From Streptantibioticus silvisoli (GTDB lineage: Bacteria; Actinomycetota; Actinomycetes; Streptomycetales; Streptomycetaceae), in the NCBI RefSeq assembly GCF_027947535.2, contig NZ_JAAGKO020000001.1:1-64000 (forward strand): a stretch of DNA of 64,000 nucleotides. Direction: 5' to 3'. A program made the translations under genes and the position numbers. The stretch's first letter is position 1, and each line of letters begins with the position of its first letter. Under the pieces are notes generated by a model. The model did no database searches. It was not told the origin of the DNA and worked only from the letters and a program-made list of their open reading frames with translations. Of this stretch, positions 1-6,980 are shown one piece after another.

Positions 1-57
1 GAGTTGACCCGACGGCGCGGGGGCGCGGCGCGGGCGGGGGCGTCAGGGGCCGGGGCG

Positions 58-402
58 GTCTTGCGGCGCCGGGCCGGCAGGACTTGACGCGGGCTTGCGG
101 CGCGAGGCCGACAGGGCTTGGACGTCCCCACGGCGACGGGTCGTCAGGGCTTGGGGCCCTCCGGCGCGGCGGCCCAGCGATCCGGCGCTCCGGCGGCGCA
201 GGGGCCCGGCAGCCCGGCGCGAGCGAGCCTTCAGGGCTTGGGCGCATCTCGCGGCTCGGGACCGTCGGAAGTCGGCACGACCTTGCGGCTCGGGACCGTC
301 AGGGCTTGGCGTGGCCCTGCGGCGGCGGGCCTTCAGGGCCGGCCGCCGCCCTGCGCGCGCCGGGCGGTCAGGACTTGGGCGCGTTCTTGCGGCGCGGGGC
401 CG
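58..402. repeat. Decayed tandem repeat, about 34-bp unit
   Basis: The motif CAGG(G/A)CTTG recurs at about 78, 112, 145, 232, 300 and 369, usually preceded by a CTTGCGGCGCSGGGCCG-like stretch. The spacings are 34, 33, 87, 68 and 69 bases, which fits a unit of about 34 bp with some units lost or diverged. The last copy lies inside the 3' end of the MarR gene and encodes its last residues. The first 367 bases of the window hold no gene I can recognise, only this repeat. Confidence 0.6.
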
Positions 403-871
403 CCGAGCGGGGCGGGATGGCGGTCATGTGGGTGCGGATGCGCCCGAGCAGGCCCCCGAGGACGGTGGCCTCCCGGGCGGTCAGGGGCGCCAGCAGGAGT
501 TGCTGGACCAGGTCGACGTGACCGGGCAGTACGCGGCCGAGCAGGGCCAGGCCCTGCGGCGTGGCGGCGACGATCACGGCGCGTTCGTCGTCGCTGGAGG
601 ACTCCCGGGTGACCAGGCCGGCCTTCGCCAGCTGGGCCACCTGGTAGGTCAGTCCGCTGCGGCTGTGGACCAGGCGGTCGGCGATGTCGGTCATCCGCCG
701 GCGGCCGTCGGGGTTCTCACCGAGCGTGGCGAGGATCTGGAACTGGGTGTAGCTGAGGCCGCCCTCCTCGCGCAGCTGCTGGTCGACGGCGTGCTGGAGC
801 AGGCTGCTGACCTCCATCAGGGCGAAGTAGGCGGCCAGCTGCTCGGGATCGAGGGGCGAGGTGGGAGACAT
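368..871 (-). CDS. MarR-family transcriptional regulator
   Basis: This 167-residue protein has the layout of a MarR winged-helix repressor: an N-terminal dimerisation helix, a central helix-turn-helix around residues 45-85 (SYTQFQILATLGENPDG, then MTDIADRLVHSRSGLTYQVAQL) and a wing with the family's DERAVIVAAT segment. MarR proteins usually repress themselves and a neighbouring gene and release DNA on binding a phenolic or oxidised ligand. It is divergent from a quinone-type reductase and two palindromic sites lie between them, so control of that reductase is likely. The ATG at 871 has an AGGA about nine bases upstream. The basic C-terminal tail (RRKNAPKS) is encoded by a copy of the repeat that continues downstream, so the tail may have been added or altered by repeat expansion. 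Confidence 0.9.
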   Translation of the reverse strand: MSPTSPLDPEQLAAYFALMEVSSLLQHAVDQQLREEGGLSYTQFQILATLGENPDGRRRMTDIADRLVHSRSGLTYQVAQLAKAGLVTRESSSDDERAVIVAATPQGLALLGRVLPGHVDLVQQLLLAPLTAREATVLGGLLGRIRTHMTAIPPRSAAPRRKNAPKS

Positions 872-887
872 GAGGGCAGATCCTACT

Positions 888-941
888 TGCTACGAATTCA
901 AAGCAGGAGTAGGGTCGCAACATGCTTCGAATTCGCAGCAT
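888..941. promoter_or_regulatory. Paired MarR operator-like palindromes
   Basis: Two copies of TGCT-N2-GAATTC-N2-AGCA lie between the divergent MarR and reductase genes, at 888-905 and 922-941. Their GAATTC centres are 35 bases apart. The second is a nearly perfect 20-bp palindrome with nine of ten pairs matching. The position, symmetry and duplication are typical of MarR operators that control both divergent promoters. Binding by this MarR protein is inferred. Confidence 0.7.
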
Positions 942-956
942 CTGAGGAGGCTTCCC

Positions 957-1892
957 ATGAAGGCATTGAGGTTCCACGAGTACGGCGCCCCGGACGTCCT
1001 GCGTTACGAGGACACCGCCCGGCCGGAGCCGGCGCCCGGCGAGGTGCTGATCGAGGTCGCGGCGACCTCCTTCAACCCCGTCGACGCCGCGATCCGCGCG
1101 GGCCTGCTGCGGCAGGTCTTCCCCGTCGCGCTCCCGCACGTCCCGGGCATCGACGTCGCCGGAACGGTCGTACGGCTCGGCGCCGGCGCGACCGGCCGGG
1201 TGGCCGGGGACCAGGTGGTCGGCTTCCTGCCGATGCTGCTCGACGGGGCCGCCGCCGAGTTCGTCACGGTCCCGGCCGCCCTGCTGGCGCCCGCGCCCAC
1301 CACGATCCCGCTGACCGAGGCCGCGGCGCTGCCCGCCACCGCGCTCACCGCCTGGCAGGCGCTGTTCGAGCACGCCGGGCTGCGACCCGGCCAGCGGGTG
1401 CTCGTCAACGGCGCGGGCGGCGGCGTCGGCGGGTTCGCCGTGCAACTGGCCAAGGGCGCCGGGGCGTTCGTGATAGCCACCGCCGGCCCGCGCAGCACCG
1501 AAGCGGTCCGTGCGGACGGCGCGGACCAGCTCGTCGACCACACCGTGACCGGCCCCGCCGAGGCGCTCACCGAGCCGGTCGACGTGGTACTCAACCTGGT
1601 CGGCGCCCCCGAAGCGCGTATGGCGGAGCTGACCGCGCTGACCCGGCCGGGCGGGGTCGTCGTCAGCACCGCGTCGCCCGCCGTCGCCGATCCGGCCCGT
1701 GGCGTACGGGCGCTGGGCATGCAACTGCGGGCCGACGCCGACCAGCTCACGTCGCTCGCCAAGAAGGTCGACGCCGGCGAACTCCACGTCCGGGTCACCG
1801 CCAGCCATCCGCTGTCGCAGGCCGCCCTGGTGCACGAGCGCAGCGCGGCCGGCCTGATCAGCGGCAAGGTCGTCCTGACTCCCACCGACTGA
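957..1892 (+). CDS. NADP-dependent quinone-type oxidoreductase (MDR superfamily)
   Basis: This 311-residue protein belongs to the zinc-independent branch of the medium-chain dehydrogenase/reductase superfamily (quinone oxidoreductase/enoyl reductase type). It starts MKALRFHEYGAPDVLRYED, has the substrate-domain signature around residues 35-70 and an NADP-binding Rossmann motif NGAGGGVGGFAVQLAKGAGA near residue 145. The zinc-ligand cysteines of alcohol dehydrogenases are absent. An in-frame start at 861 is possible, but GAGGAGG at 944-950 sits six bases before the ATG at 957, and the operators lie just upstream. Likely role: NADPH-dependent reduction of a quinone or enone, induced when the MarR protein binds a ligand. 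The substrate is not visible from sequence. Confidence 0.9.
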   Translation: MKALRFHEYGAPDVLRYEDTARPEPAPGEVLIEVAATSFNPVDAAIRAGLLRQVFPVALPHVPGIDVAGTVVRLGAGATGRVAGDQVVGFLPMLLDGAAAEFVTVPAALLAPAPTTIPLTEAAALPATALTAWQALFEHAGLRPGQRVLVNGAGGGVGGFAVQLAKGAGAFVIATAGPRSTEAVRADGADQLVDHTVTGPAEALTEPVDVVLNLVGAPEARMAELTALTRPGGVVVSTASPAVADPARGVRALGMQLRADADQLTSLAKKVDAGELHVRVTASHPLSQAALVHERSAAGLISGKVVLTPTD

Positions 1893-2108
1893 ACGACCCC
1901 GGGGTCCGCACCGCACCCGGTGCCGACCGGACTGCTCGCACGCCGAACCGCTCGCGCCCTGAACCTCCCGCACCCTGAACCGTTCGCGCCCCGGCCCCGC
2001 TCAGGGGCGCACCGCCGAACCACGCACGCCTTGCTCCCCTCACCCCTGACCCACTCACCCGGTGCCGCCCGGCGCCGGGGTGGGCCGGGGCCGGAACGGA
2101 GAACACCC

Positions 2109-2537
2109 ATGTCGGACACGAACGACTTCAACGCCCGTACCATCGCCGAGTTCCGCGCCCACCACGGACAGGTCGGCGGCAACTTCGCGGGGGCGCCGCT
2201 GCTTCTGCTGCACACCGTCGGGGCCCGCTCCGGGGCGCCCCGGATCAACCCGATGATGTACCTGTCCGACCAGGGCCGGTACCTGGTGTTCGCCTCCAAG
2301 GCCGGATCCGACCGCAACCCGGACTGGTACCACAACCTGATCGCCCACCCGGACGTACGGATCGAGGTCGGCGACCGGACCCTCGCCGTACGCGCCGTCG
2401 AACTGCTCGGCGCCGAACGCGACGCCCACTTCGCCGAACAGGCCCGTCGTTACCCCGGCTTCGCCGGCTACCAGCGCGCGACCGAACGCGTCATTCCCGT
2501 CATCGCCCTGACCCCGCTCGAAGGGACCTCGTCGTGA
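2109..2537 (+). CDS. Deazaflavin-dependent nitroreductase-family protein
   Basis: This 142-residue protein matches the small split-barrel DDN/Rv3547 family, which uses coenzyme F420 (some members use FMN or haem). Visible family features are GGNFAGAPLLLLHTVGARSG followed by NPMMYL, then FASKAGSDRNPDWYHNLIAHPDV and the late RYPGFAGYQ segment. The product is soluble or membrane-associated and the substrate is unknown. The ATG at 2109 follows GGAGAAC at 2098-2104, five bases away, and is preferred to the in-frame start at 1920, whose extra sequence is arginine- and proline-rich and looks non-coding. It lies 216 bases after the reductase in the same direction, so it may share its promoter. Confidence 0.85.
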   Translation: MSDTNDFNARTIAEFRAHHGQVGGNFAGAPLLLLHTVGARSGAPRINPMMYLSDQGRYLVFASKAGSDRNPDWYHNLIAHPDVRIEVGDRTLAVRAVELLGAERDAHFAEQARRYPGFAGYQRATERVIPVIALTPLEGTSS

Positions 2538-2602
2538 GCATGGAACTGTCCGAGGGCGGCATCGTCCTCCTCTCGGCCCGCAACCCCTCGTCCTTCGGCT
2601 GA
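2534..2602 (+). CDS. Very short ORF coupled to the nitroreductase gene
   Basis: A GTG at 2534 overlaps the preceding stop (GTGA) and opens a 22-codon frame, VSMELSEGGIVLLSARNPSSFG. The coupling is typical of real actinomycete operons, but the frame is too short to assign. It could be the stump of a truncated downstream gene or chance. I do not recognise it. Confidence 0.2.
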   Translation: MSMELSEGGIVLLSARNPSSFG

Positions 2603-2680
2603 CGCGGGGCCGGGGCGTACGGAGAACAGGCCAACGTCAGGCGAGCGTACGCCGGACCGGGGTGCGCCCAGGAGGACGCC

Positions 2681-2750
2681 CCCGGAGAAGCGGCCCCCGG
2701 AGCGGGGAAATCCGGAGCAGCGGTTCCCGGAGCGGAGAAGCGACCCCCGG
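2681..2750. repeat. Short CCCGGAGCGG-type repeats downstream of ATP-grasp gene
   Basis: About five imperfect copies of CCGGAG(CGG/AAGCGG) follow one another in the short intergenic region between the converging nitroreductase and ATP-grasp genes. No clean hairpin terminator was seen. A minus-strand frame through it reads as a low-complexity LLRG repeat and is probably not translated. Confidence 0.4.
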
Positions 2751-2755
2751 TGCCC

Positions 2756-3988
2756 TCAGCTCGGTGACACCTCGTACGTCAGGATCGCGAGGGCGTCGGC
2801 CACGCGCTCGCGCAACTGCTGTTCGTCGCGTCCGGTGACCATGACCGCCGCGAAGAAGTTCTCCTTGGCCAGGGTGGAGACGCGGTACCCGTTGATGACG
2901 TAGGCGTCGAGGACGCCCTCGACCTCCCGCAGTTCGGCGGCGGTCGTTCGGCAGTGGACGACGCCGAGCGCCTCGGCCCCGACCGGGACGATCGCGATCG
3001 GGTCGGCGTTCCGCACGCCCTCGGCCGGCGCGGGTGCGGCGCCGAGGGCCATGTCGAGGGAGACCTCGATGGGATCGATCCCGGTACGGTGCTTGATCGC
3101 CGCGGTGTACAGGCCGCCGCCGGGCCGGGGGTTGATCTCGATCAGCCCCACCCGTCCCCCGTCCGCCACCCGTCCTTCGACGTGCAGCCACACCCCGTCG
3201 AGACCGAGCCGGGTCACCAGTACCTGGAGTTCTCCGACGAAGCGGGTGACGGCCTGGTCCGGCACTCTCGCCGGCGGGGACGTCCGCAGGCCGCGGTCAC
3301 GCAGCCGCACCGAGTCGTGGTCGGGCTTGTCGGCGACGAAGACCGTCGTGAACCTGCCGCCGAGGACGTACCCGTCGACGGAGAACTCCTCCCCCGTCAG
3401 GAACTCCTCGGCGATGAAGCGGAGCGGGACCGGTGCGTCCCGCAGCCCGGCGACGGCGTGGTCGAACTCCTCCCGGGAGTGGACGAGCCGCACGTCGCGC
3501 GAGGCGCCGCTCACCACGGCCGGCTTGAGCACCACCGGGTACTCCCGCGGGGGCGCCGACGCCAGTTCCGCGATCGAACCGTCGGTCCACCGCAGGGGGA
3601 AGACCCCGGCGGCGTCCGCGGCCCGGCGGACCGCGGCCTTGTCCGTCAGGGCGGCGAGGCCGGGACTGGGGTTCGCCAGGCCGAAGTGCCCCAGGAGCGC
3701 GTCGCGGCGCGGGATCAGCGACTCCACCATGTTGACGATCGCGGCTGGCCGGACCCCGGCCCGTTCCACGGCCGCCGCGATGTCCTCATCGGTGCCGTTC
3801 CAGTCGACGACGACGTGGCCGTCGCACGCCGCGGCGTTGGGATCGTCGGCCACCTCGGAGACCAGTACCACTCGCCAGCCCCGCTGCCGCAGCGCGGGAC
3901 TGAGCCGGGCGACGCCGCCGGCCAGCATTTCGGACAGCAGCAGGGTCGTGCGGACCTGCCCGTCCGCCACTCGGTACGGCTCGGTCAT
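2756..3988 (-). CDS. ATP-grasp ligase B
   Basis: This 410-residue protein is an ATP-grasp carboxylate-amine ligase of the type that activates a carboxylate as an acyl phosphate and joins it to an amine. Visible features are an N-terminal preATP-grasp Rossmann region, DKAAVRRAADAAGV, the ATP-lysine segment YPVVLKPAVVSGASRDV, FIAEEFLTGEEFSVDGYV and the metal-binding EINPRPGGGLYTAAI. The last segment resembles L-amino-acid ligases and related dipeptide or amide synthetases. The ATG at 3988 overlaps the TGA of the upstream ATP-grasp gene (ATGA), so the two are translationally coupled. A longer frame starting at 4351 lies inside that upstream gene and is not used. Substrates are unknown. The two ligases may act in sequence or as a heteromer. 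Confidence 0.85.
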   Translation of the reverse strand: MTEPYRVADGQVRTTLLLSEMLAGGVARLSPALRQRGWRVVLVSEVADDPNAAACDGHVVVDWNGTDEDIAAAVERAGVRPAAIVNMVESLIPRRDALLGHFGLANPSPGLAALTDKAAVRRAADAAGVFPLRWTDGSIAELASAPPREYPVVLKPAVVSGASRDVRLVHSREEFDHAVAGLRDAPVPLRFIAEEFLTGEEFSVDGYVLGGRFTTVFVADKPDHDSVRLRDRGLRTSPPARVPDQAVTRFVGELQVLVTRLGLDGVWLHVEGRVADGGRVGLIEINPRPGGGLYTAAIKHRTGIDPIEVSLDMALGAAPAPAEGVRNADPIAIVPVGAEALGVVHCRTTAAELREVEGVLDAYVINGYRVSTLAKENFFAAVMVTGRDEQQLRERVADALAILTYEVSPS

Positions 3989-5286
3989 CCTCCCACCACC
4001 GGAACGGTGACCACGGGGAGCCGCCGCGGGATCTCCTGCACCAGCGCCTCGAACTCCTCGAACGTATCGGCGCCGAAGAAGGCGAACACCACCCACTCCG
4101 AGGGATGCCGCATCTCCAGCACGTCCGACGGCGCGTGCCACACCTGCGCCTCGAACACCCCGGGGACCGCCATCACGTCCTCGACGCCGGGAATCCGCAC
4201 GATGCGGCCGGGCGCGTCCGGCCGCAGGTGCACCATGCCGATGTAGGGCGCCACCGGACGCGGGGCCTCGGTCCGGCCGTCGATGGCCAGATCGGCGATG
4301 ACCTTCCAGACGCTTCGCCCCAGAGCCTGACTGATGAGGCCGGGAATCCATCCGCCGCCGACCCGGGTCGCGATTTCGGAGAACACGATGCGCCCGTCCG
4401 GCTGCCGGAACACCTCAAGGTGAATCATCGTGTCGACGACCCCGAGGGCGCCCATGACACGCTCGACGAACGGTTCCATCCCGGCGTACAGCCCGGGGTG
4501 CGCCTCACGCGACAGCAGTTCGCCGCCGTCCTGGGGGCACTCACCGCGCTGGACCGCCAGGCGGGGCGCGAAGTAGCGGGAGATGAAGGAGAAGTGCGGC
4601 CCGTCCGCGCCCCAGTAGGCGTCGACGTGCAACTCCTCGCCGTCCACGAAGGACTCCACGATGAGCTGCCGGGAGAACAGCACCGGCTCGTAGGTGAAGG
4701 ACCGGCAGACCTCGCGGAACTCCGCCGCGTCCCGCACCCGGTGGGTGCTCATCGTCCCGAAACCGGCGGCCGGCTTCACCACGACGGGGAAGGTGAGGCG
4801 CTCCGCCAACGCCGCCACGGCCTCTGCGTCCGACGGATCGGGCAGGGAGAAGAAGTCCGGCGTCGCGACCCCGGCGGCGGCGAGCAGGTCCTTCATCAGC
4901 CGCTTGTCGCGCGCGGCGACCGAGGCGGTGACCGGGGTCCCAAGTCCCAGCAGCTCCGCGATGTACCCGGCGCCGAGTTGGGAGAACTCGGCATAACTCA
5001 CGACCTTGGCGACGTGCGGATCCTGCAACCGGATCGAGACCGCCACGGTCGCGAGCTCCTCCAGGGCGGAGAACGTACTCACCGTCTGGACCGAGAGCGC
5101 CCGGGAGAGCAGTTTTTCGTCGATACCGGCGTACGCGACGTCGAACTCGTCCAGGACGACGTGCACCCGGGTTCGTTCGAGCAGTTCCCTCGCGAGCTCC
5201 GGTTGCCACTTGAGCATCACGATCGATTGCTGGACGGCCGACGATCCGTGCGGATCACCGGTTCTGAGGCCGCCAGTTGAGTTCAC
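3985..5286 (-). CDS. ATP-grasp ligase A
   Basis: This 433-residue protein is a second ATP-grasp ligase. It shows ASVAARDKRLMKDLLAAAGV, the phosphate-binding lysine segment FPVVVKPAAGFGTMSTHRV, LIVESFVDGEELHVDAYW, a C-terminal metal site in VFSEIATRVGGGWIPGLIS, and a final domain containing IGMVHLRPDAPGRIVRIPG. This order is typical of the 400-430-residue PurK/L-amino-acid ligase group. The start is uncertain: GTG at 5286 gives the full frame with only a weak GGATGG upstream, and an internal ATG at 5217 lacks a clear ribosome site. It is distinct in sequence from ligase B, so recent duplication is unlikely. Ligation of two different building blocks is the simplest reading. Confidence 0.85.
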   Translation of the reverse strand: MNSTGGLRTGDPHGSSAVQQSIVMLKWQPELARELLERTRVHVVLDEFDVAYAGIDEKLLSRALSVQTVSTFSALEELATVAVSIRLQDPHVAKVVSYAEFSQLGAGYIAELLGLGTPVTASVAARDKRLMKDLLAAAGVATPDFFSLPDPSDAEAVAALAERLTFPVVVKPAAGFGTMSTHRVRDAAEFREVCRSFTYEPVLFSRQLIVESFVDGEELHVDAYWGADGPHFSFISRYFAPRLAVQRGECPQDGGELLSREAHPGLYAGMEPFVERVMGALGVVDTMIHLEVFRQPDGRIVFSEIATRVGGGWIPGLISQALGRSVWKVIADLAIDGRTEAPRPVAPYIGMVHLRPDAPGRIVRIPGVEDVMAVPGVFEAQVWHAPSDVLEMRHPSEWVVFAFFGADTFEEFEALVQEIPRRLPVVTVPVVGG

Positions 5287-5590
5287 GCATCCATCCGTTC
5301 AAGTGAAGAGGACAGTTTCCTGGTGCTGACGGGAGGCAGGTGATGACGGGAGTGCAGGTGATGACGGGAGTCGCGTGCGGGGGCGCGGCGGTGTGCGGTG
5401 CGAGGCGTGGGGTCCCGTCCGCGGCCGGACAGGCCGGATCGGCGGCGGTCACCGCGTCGGCTCGGGTGACCGCCTGTCCGGCCGCGATGCTGACGGCCAT
5501 GTCGACCGCGTCAACGTCCGTAGGACCGGCGGACGGTGACGCCGGGAACGGCACGCCGGCCCGCTCCCGAAGCTGCGACGGGTCGGCCAC
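5255..5590 (-). CDS. Ambiguous small ORF with TPVITC repeat, upstream of ATP-grasp genes
   Basis: The 459 bases between the cupin-like gene and ATP-grasp A hold two partial minus-strand frames with actinomycete-like third-position GC. One runs from GTG at 5685 (starting MSEDISDGAMGRVVEAVTE) until about 5600. The other runs from GTG at 5590 (starting MADPSQLRERAGVPFPA) to a stop at 5255. A frameshift could join them into one decayed gene. The second frame contains TPVITC twice in tandem followed by a third cysteine (LPSAPGNC). It overlaps the start of ATP-grasp A. It could be a pseudogene, a small peptide gene or not coding at all. No family is recognised. Confidence 0.25.
   Translation of the reverse strand: MADPSQLRERAGVPFPASPSAGPTDVDAVDMAVSIAAGQAVTRADAVTAADPACPAADGTPRLAPHTAAPPHATPVITCTPVITCLPSAPGNCPLHLNGWMRELNWRPQNR
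5337..5372. repeat. 18-bp perfect tandem duplication
   Basis: GCAGGTGATGACGGGAGT occurs twice back to back at 5337-5354 and 5355-5372. A partial third copy (TGCTGACGGGAG) lies just before. The unit length is a multiple of three, and on the minus strand it encodes TPVITC-TPVITC in the frame described at 5255-5590. Confidence 0.9.
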
Positions 5591-5745
5591 GCCAGTACGG
5601 CGACGTGTCCGACGCGCTCGCCGACCCGTTCGGTGACGGCTTCGACGACCCGTCCCATGGCGCCGTCGCTGATGTCCTCACTCACGGCTTCGCCGGGCCG
5701 TGACCGCGGTCGCGACCACGCCCGGCCGACAGAAGCAGGACCGCG

Positions 5746-6846
5746 CTAGACGTTCATGAACGCGTACGAGCTACCGCACTCGAATACCTCGCCCAGCCGC
5801 AGGTGGTCGCTTTCCCCGCGTAGGTAACGGGCCGTCGCGTCGAGCTTGGCGTCCCATTCCTCCGGATCGAGCGCCTTCGCCCGGCTCGTCAGTTCGGGGT
5901 TGTCACGGTGGAACTCCGCCATCGACGGCACCATGTAGGAATTCGCGATGCGAGTGGTCTCCGAGCACAGGAACAGCGTGATGGTCGGCCGGTCGGCGGC
6001 GGTCTTCCGGTCCACCTCCACGTCGTGGATCTGGTCGTTCGACATGAAGTAACTCTCTCCCTGCTTCAGGAGAACGCGTTCCTCGGCGGTGCGAAGACGG
6101 CTGGACACATACTCCTGGTGCGGCGGCCACACTCCGTCAACGCGCTCAAGAGCGACATCCTGATAACGGTCGGTGGCCCCGGCAGGCATCGCCTCGGAAG
6201 TCTCCTGGTAAATCGACTGCCGCATCTCTCCGACCGACACGTACGACACGAACGCGAAAGGGTGAGAATGCGCCGGTTCAACGATCGCACCGGGTTCGAG
6301 TCGCTTGGTCGACTCGAAGCCCTGCGCCTCGGGATTCGGCTGCCAGATGTGAATGCTGGCATGCCATTCCGCGACCGGGTAGCCCATGAACTCCTCGACC
6401 CCGGCGCCTGCGGGGGTCGTGCTGGCGATCGCCTTGTTCTCCGAGGCCAGCACCAGTGACTGGCCCGCCCAGCCGTAGATGCAGTGCGCCCGACCGGCGC
6501 GGGAACGCTCCGCGATGTCGTGTTCCGACGGGCGGCCGGACTTCAGGGACGTCCGCATCAGTTCGAGGAAGGCGGCGAGATTGTCCGCCCGGCCGAGAGT
6601 GCGGACGAAGGCGTTCATCCGCGAGATGCGGTCGGCACCCTCCGGCGTGTGCCGGATCTGTTCGAGCAACCCTTGCAGCTTCTCCAGCGTCTCGGTCGCG
6701 TCGGTCACACCCTGCTCGGATTCGGCGAGGATATTCGTGATCGATTCCACGGTCTCGTCATCGCAGTACCCCGATGACAACGCGTCACGCGAGCTGACCA
6801 GTGTCGGCCCCTCGGAGTTCTCAGAGTTGAGCCAGCCGGCAGTCAT
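5746..6846 (-). CDS. Cupin-like protein, possible metal-dependent oxygenase
   Basis: This protein of 366 residues has no family I can name firmly. The central part resembles a cupin: EPAHSHPFAFVSYVSVGEMRQ offers a paired histidine motif, and a later FMSNDQIHDVEV supplies a third candidate ligand about 80 residues on, as in cupin motifs 1 and 2. An N-terminal helical region of about 110 residues precedes it. The ATG at 6846 is chosen over the adjacent TTG at 6849 because AGGAAAGG lies just upstream. It is the first gene of a minus-strand set with two ATP-grasp ligases, so a small-molecule oxidation or isomerisation role is inferred. Base use is less GC-extreme than in neighbouring genes, which may indicate transfer. 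Confidence in a coding gene is high, in the function low. Confidence 0.7.
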   Translation of the reverse strand: MTAGWLNSENSEGPTLVSSRDALSSGYCDDETVESITNILAESEQGVTDATETLEKLQGLLEQIRHTPEGADRISRMNAFVRTLGRADNLAAFLELMRTSLKSGRPSEHDIAERSRAGRAHCIYGWAGQSLVLASENKAIASTTPAGAGVEEFMGYPVAEWHASIHIWQPNPEAQGFESTKRLEPGAIVEPAHSHPFAFVSYVSVGEMRQSIYQETSEAMPAGATDRYQDVALERVDGVWPPHQEYVSSRLRTAEERVLLKQGESYFMSNDQIHDVEVDRKTAADRPTITLFLCSETTRIANSYMVPSMAEFHRDNPELTSRAKALDPEEWDAKLDATARYLRGESDHLRLGEVFECGSSYAFMNV

Positions 6847-6897
6847 CAACCGTAGCCTTTCCTAGCACGCGATCCACTGACTTCCACCGTAGCGGAC

Positions 6898-6980
6898 AGG
6901 ACGCATACGTCCTCAAGTCCCGCGACGGAAGTCCCGATTGCCCAGTATCCTCACGTCACCAGCAAGAGTCCTGATTGCCC
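6898..6980. promoter_or_regulatory. Probable control region of the cupin/ATP-grasp genes
   Basis: Upstream of the cupin-like gene there is a hairpin-forming AGGACG-CATA-CGTCCT at 6898-6913. It is followed by a direct repeat, AGTCCYGATTGCCC, at 6930-6943 and 6967-6980, 37 bases apart, with a partial third copy (AAGTCCCG) at 6915. Repeats at this place suggest regulator binding. No regulator is assigned. Confidence 0.35.

Noticed and set aside
2756-4351. Longer ATP-grasp B starting inside ATP-grasp A
   Set aside because: The extension overlaps the upstream gene in another frame, and the ATGA coupling at 3985-3988 gives a natural start.
5255-5286. Graspetide precursor as a firm call
   Set aside because: ATP-grasp proteins here look more like amino-acid ligases than graspetide ligases, and the small frame has no convincing start or acidic core, so it is kept only as a hypothesis.
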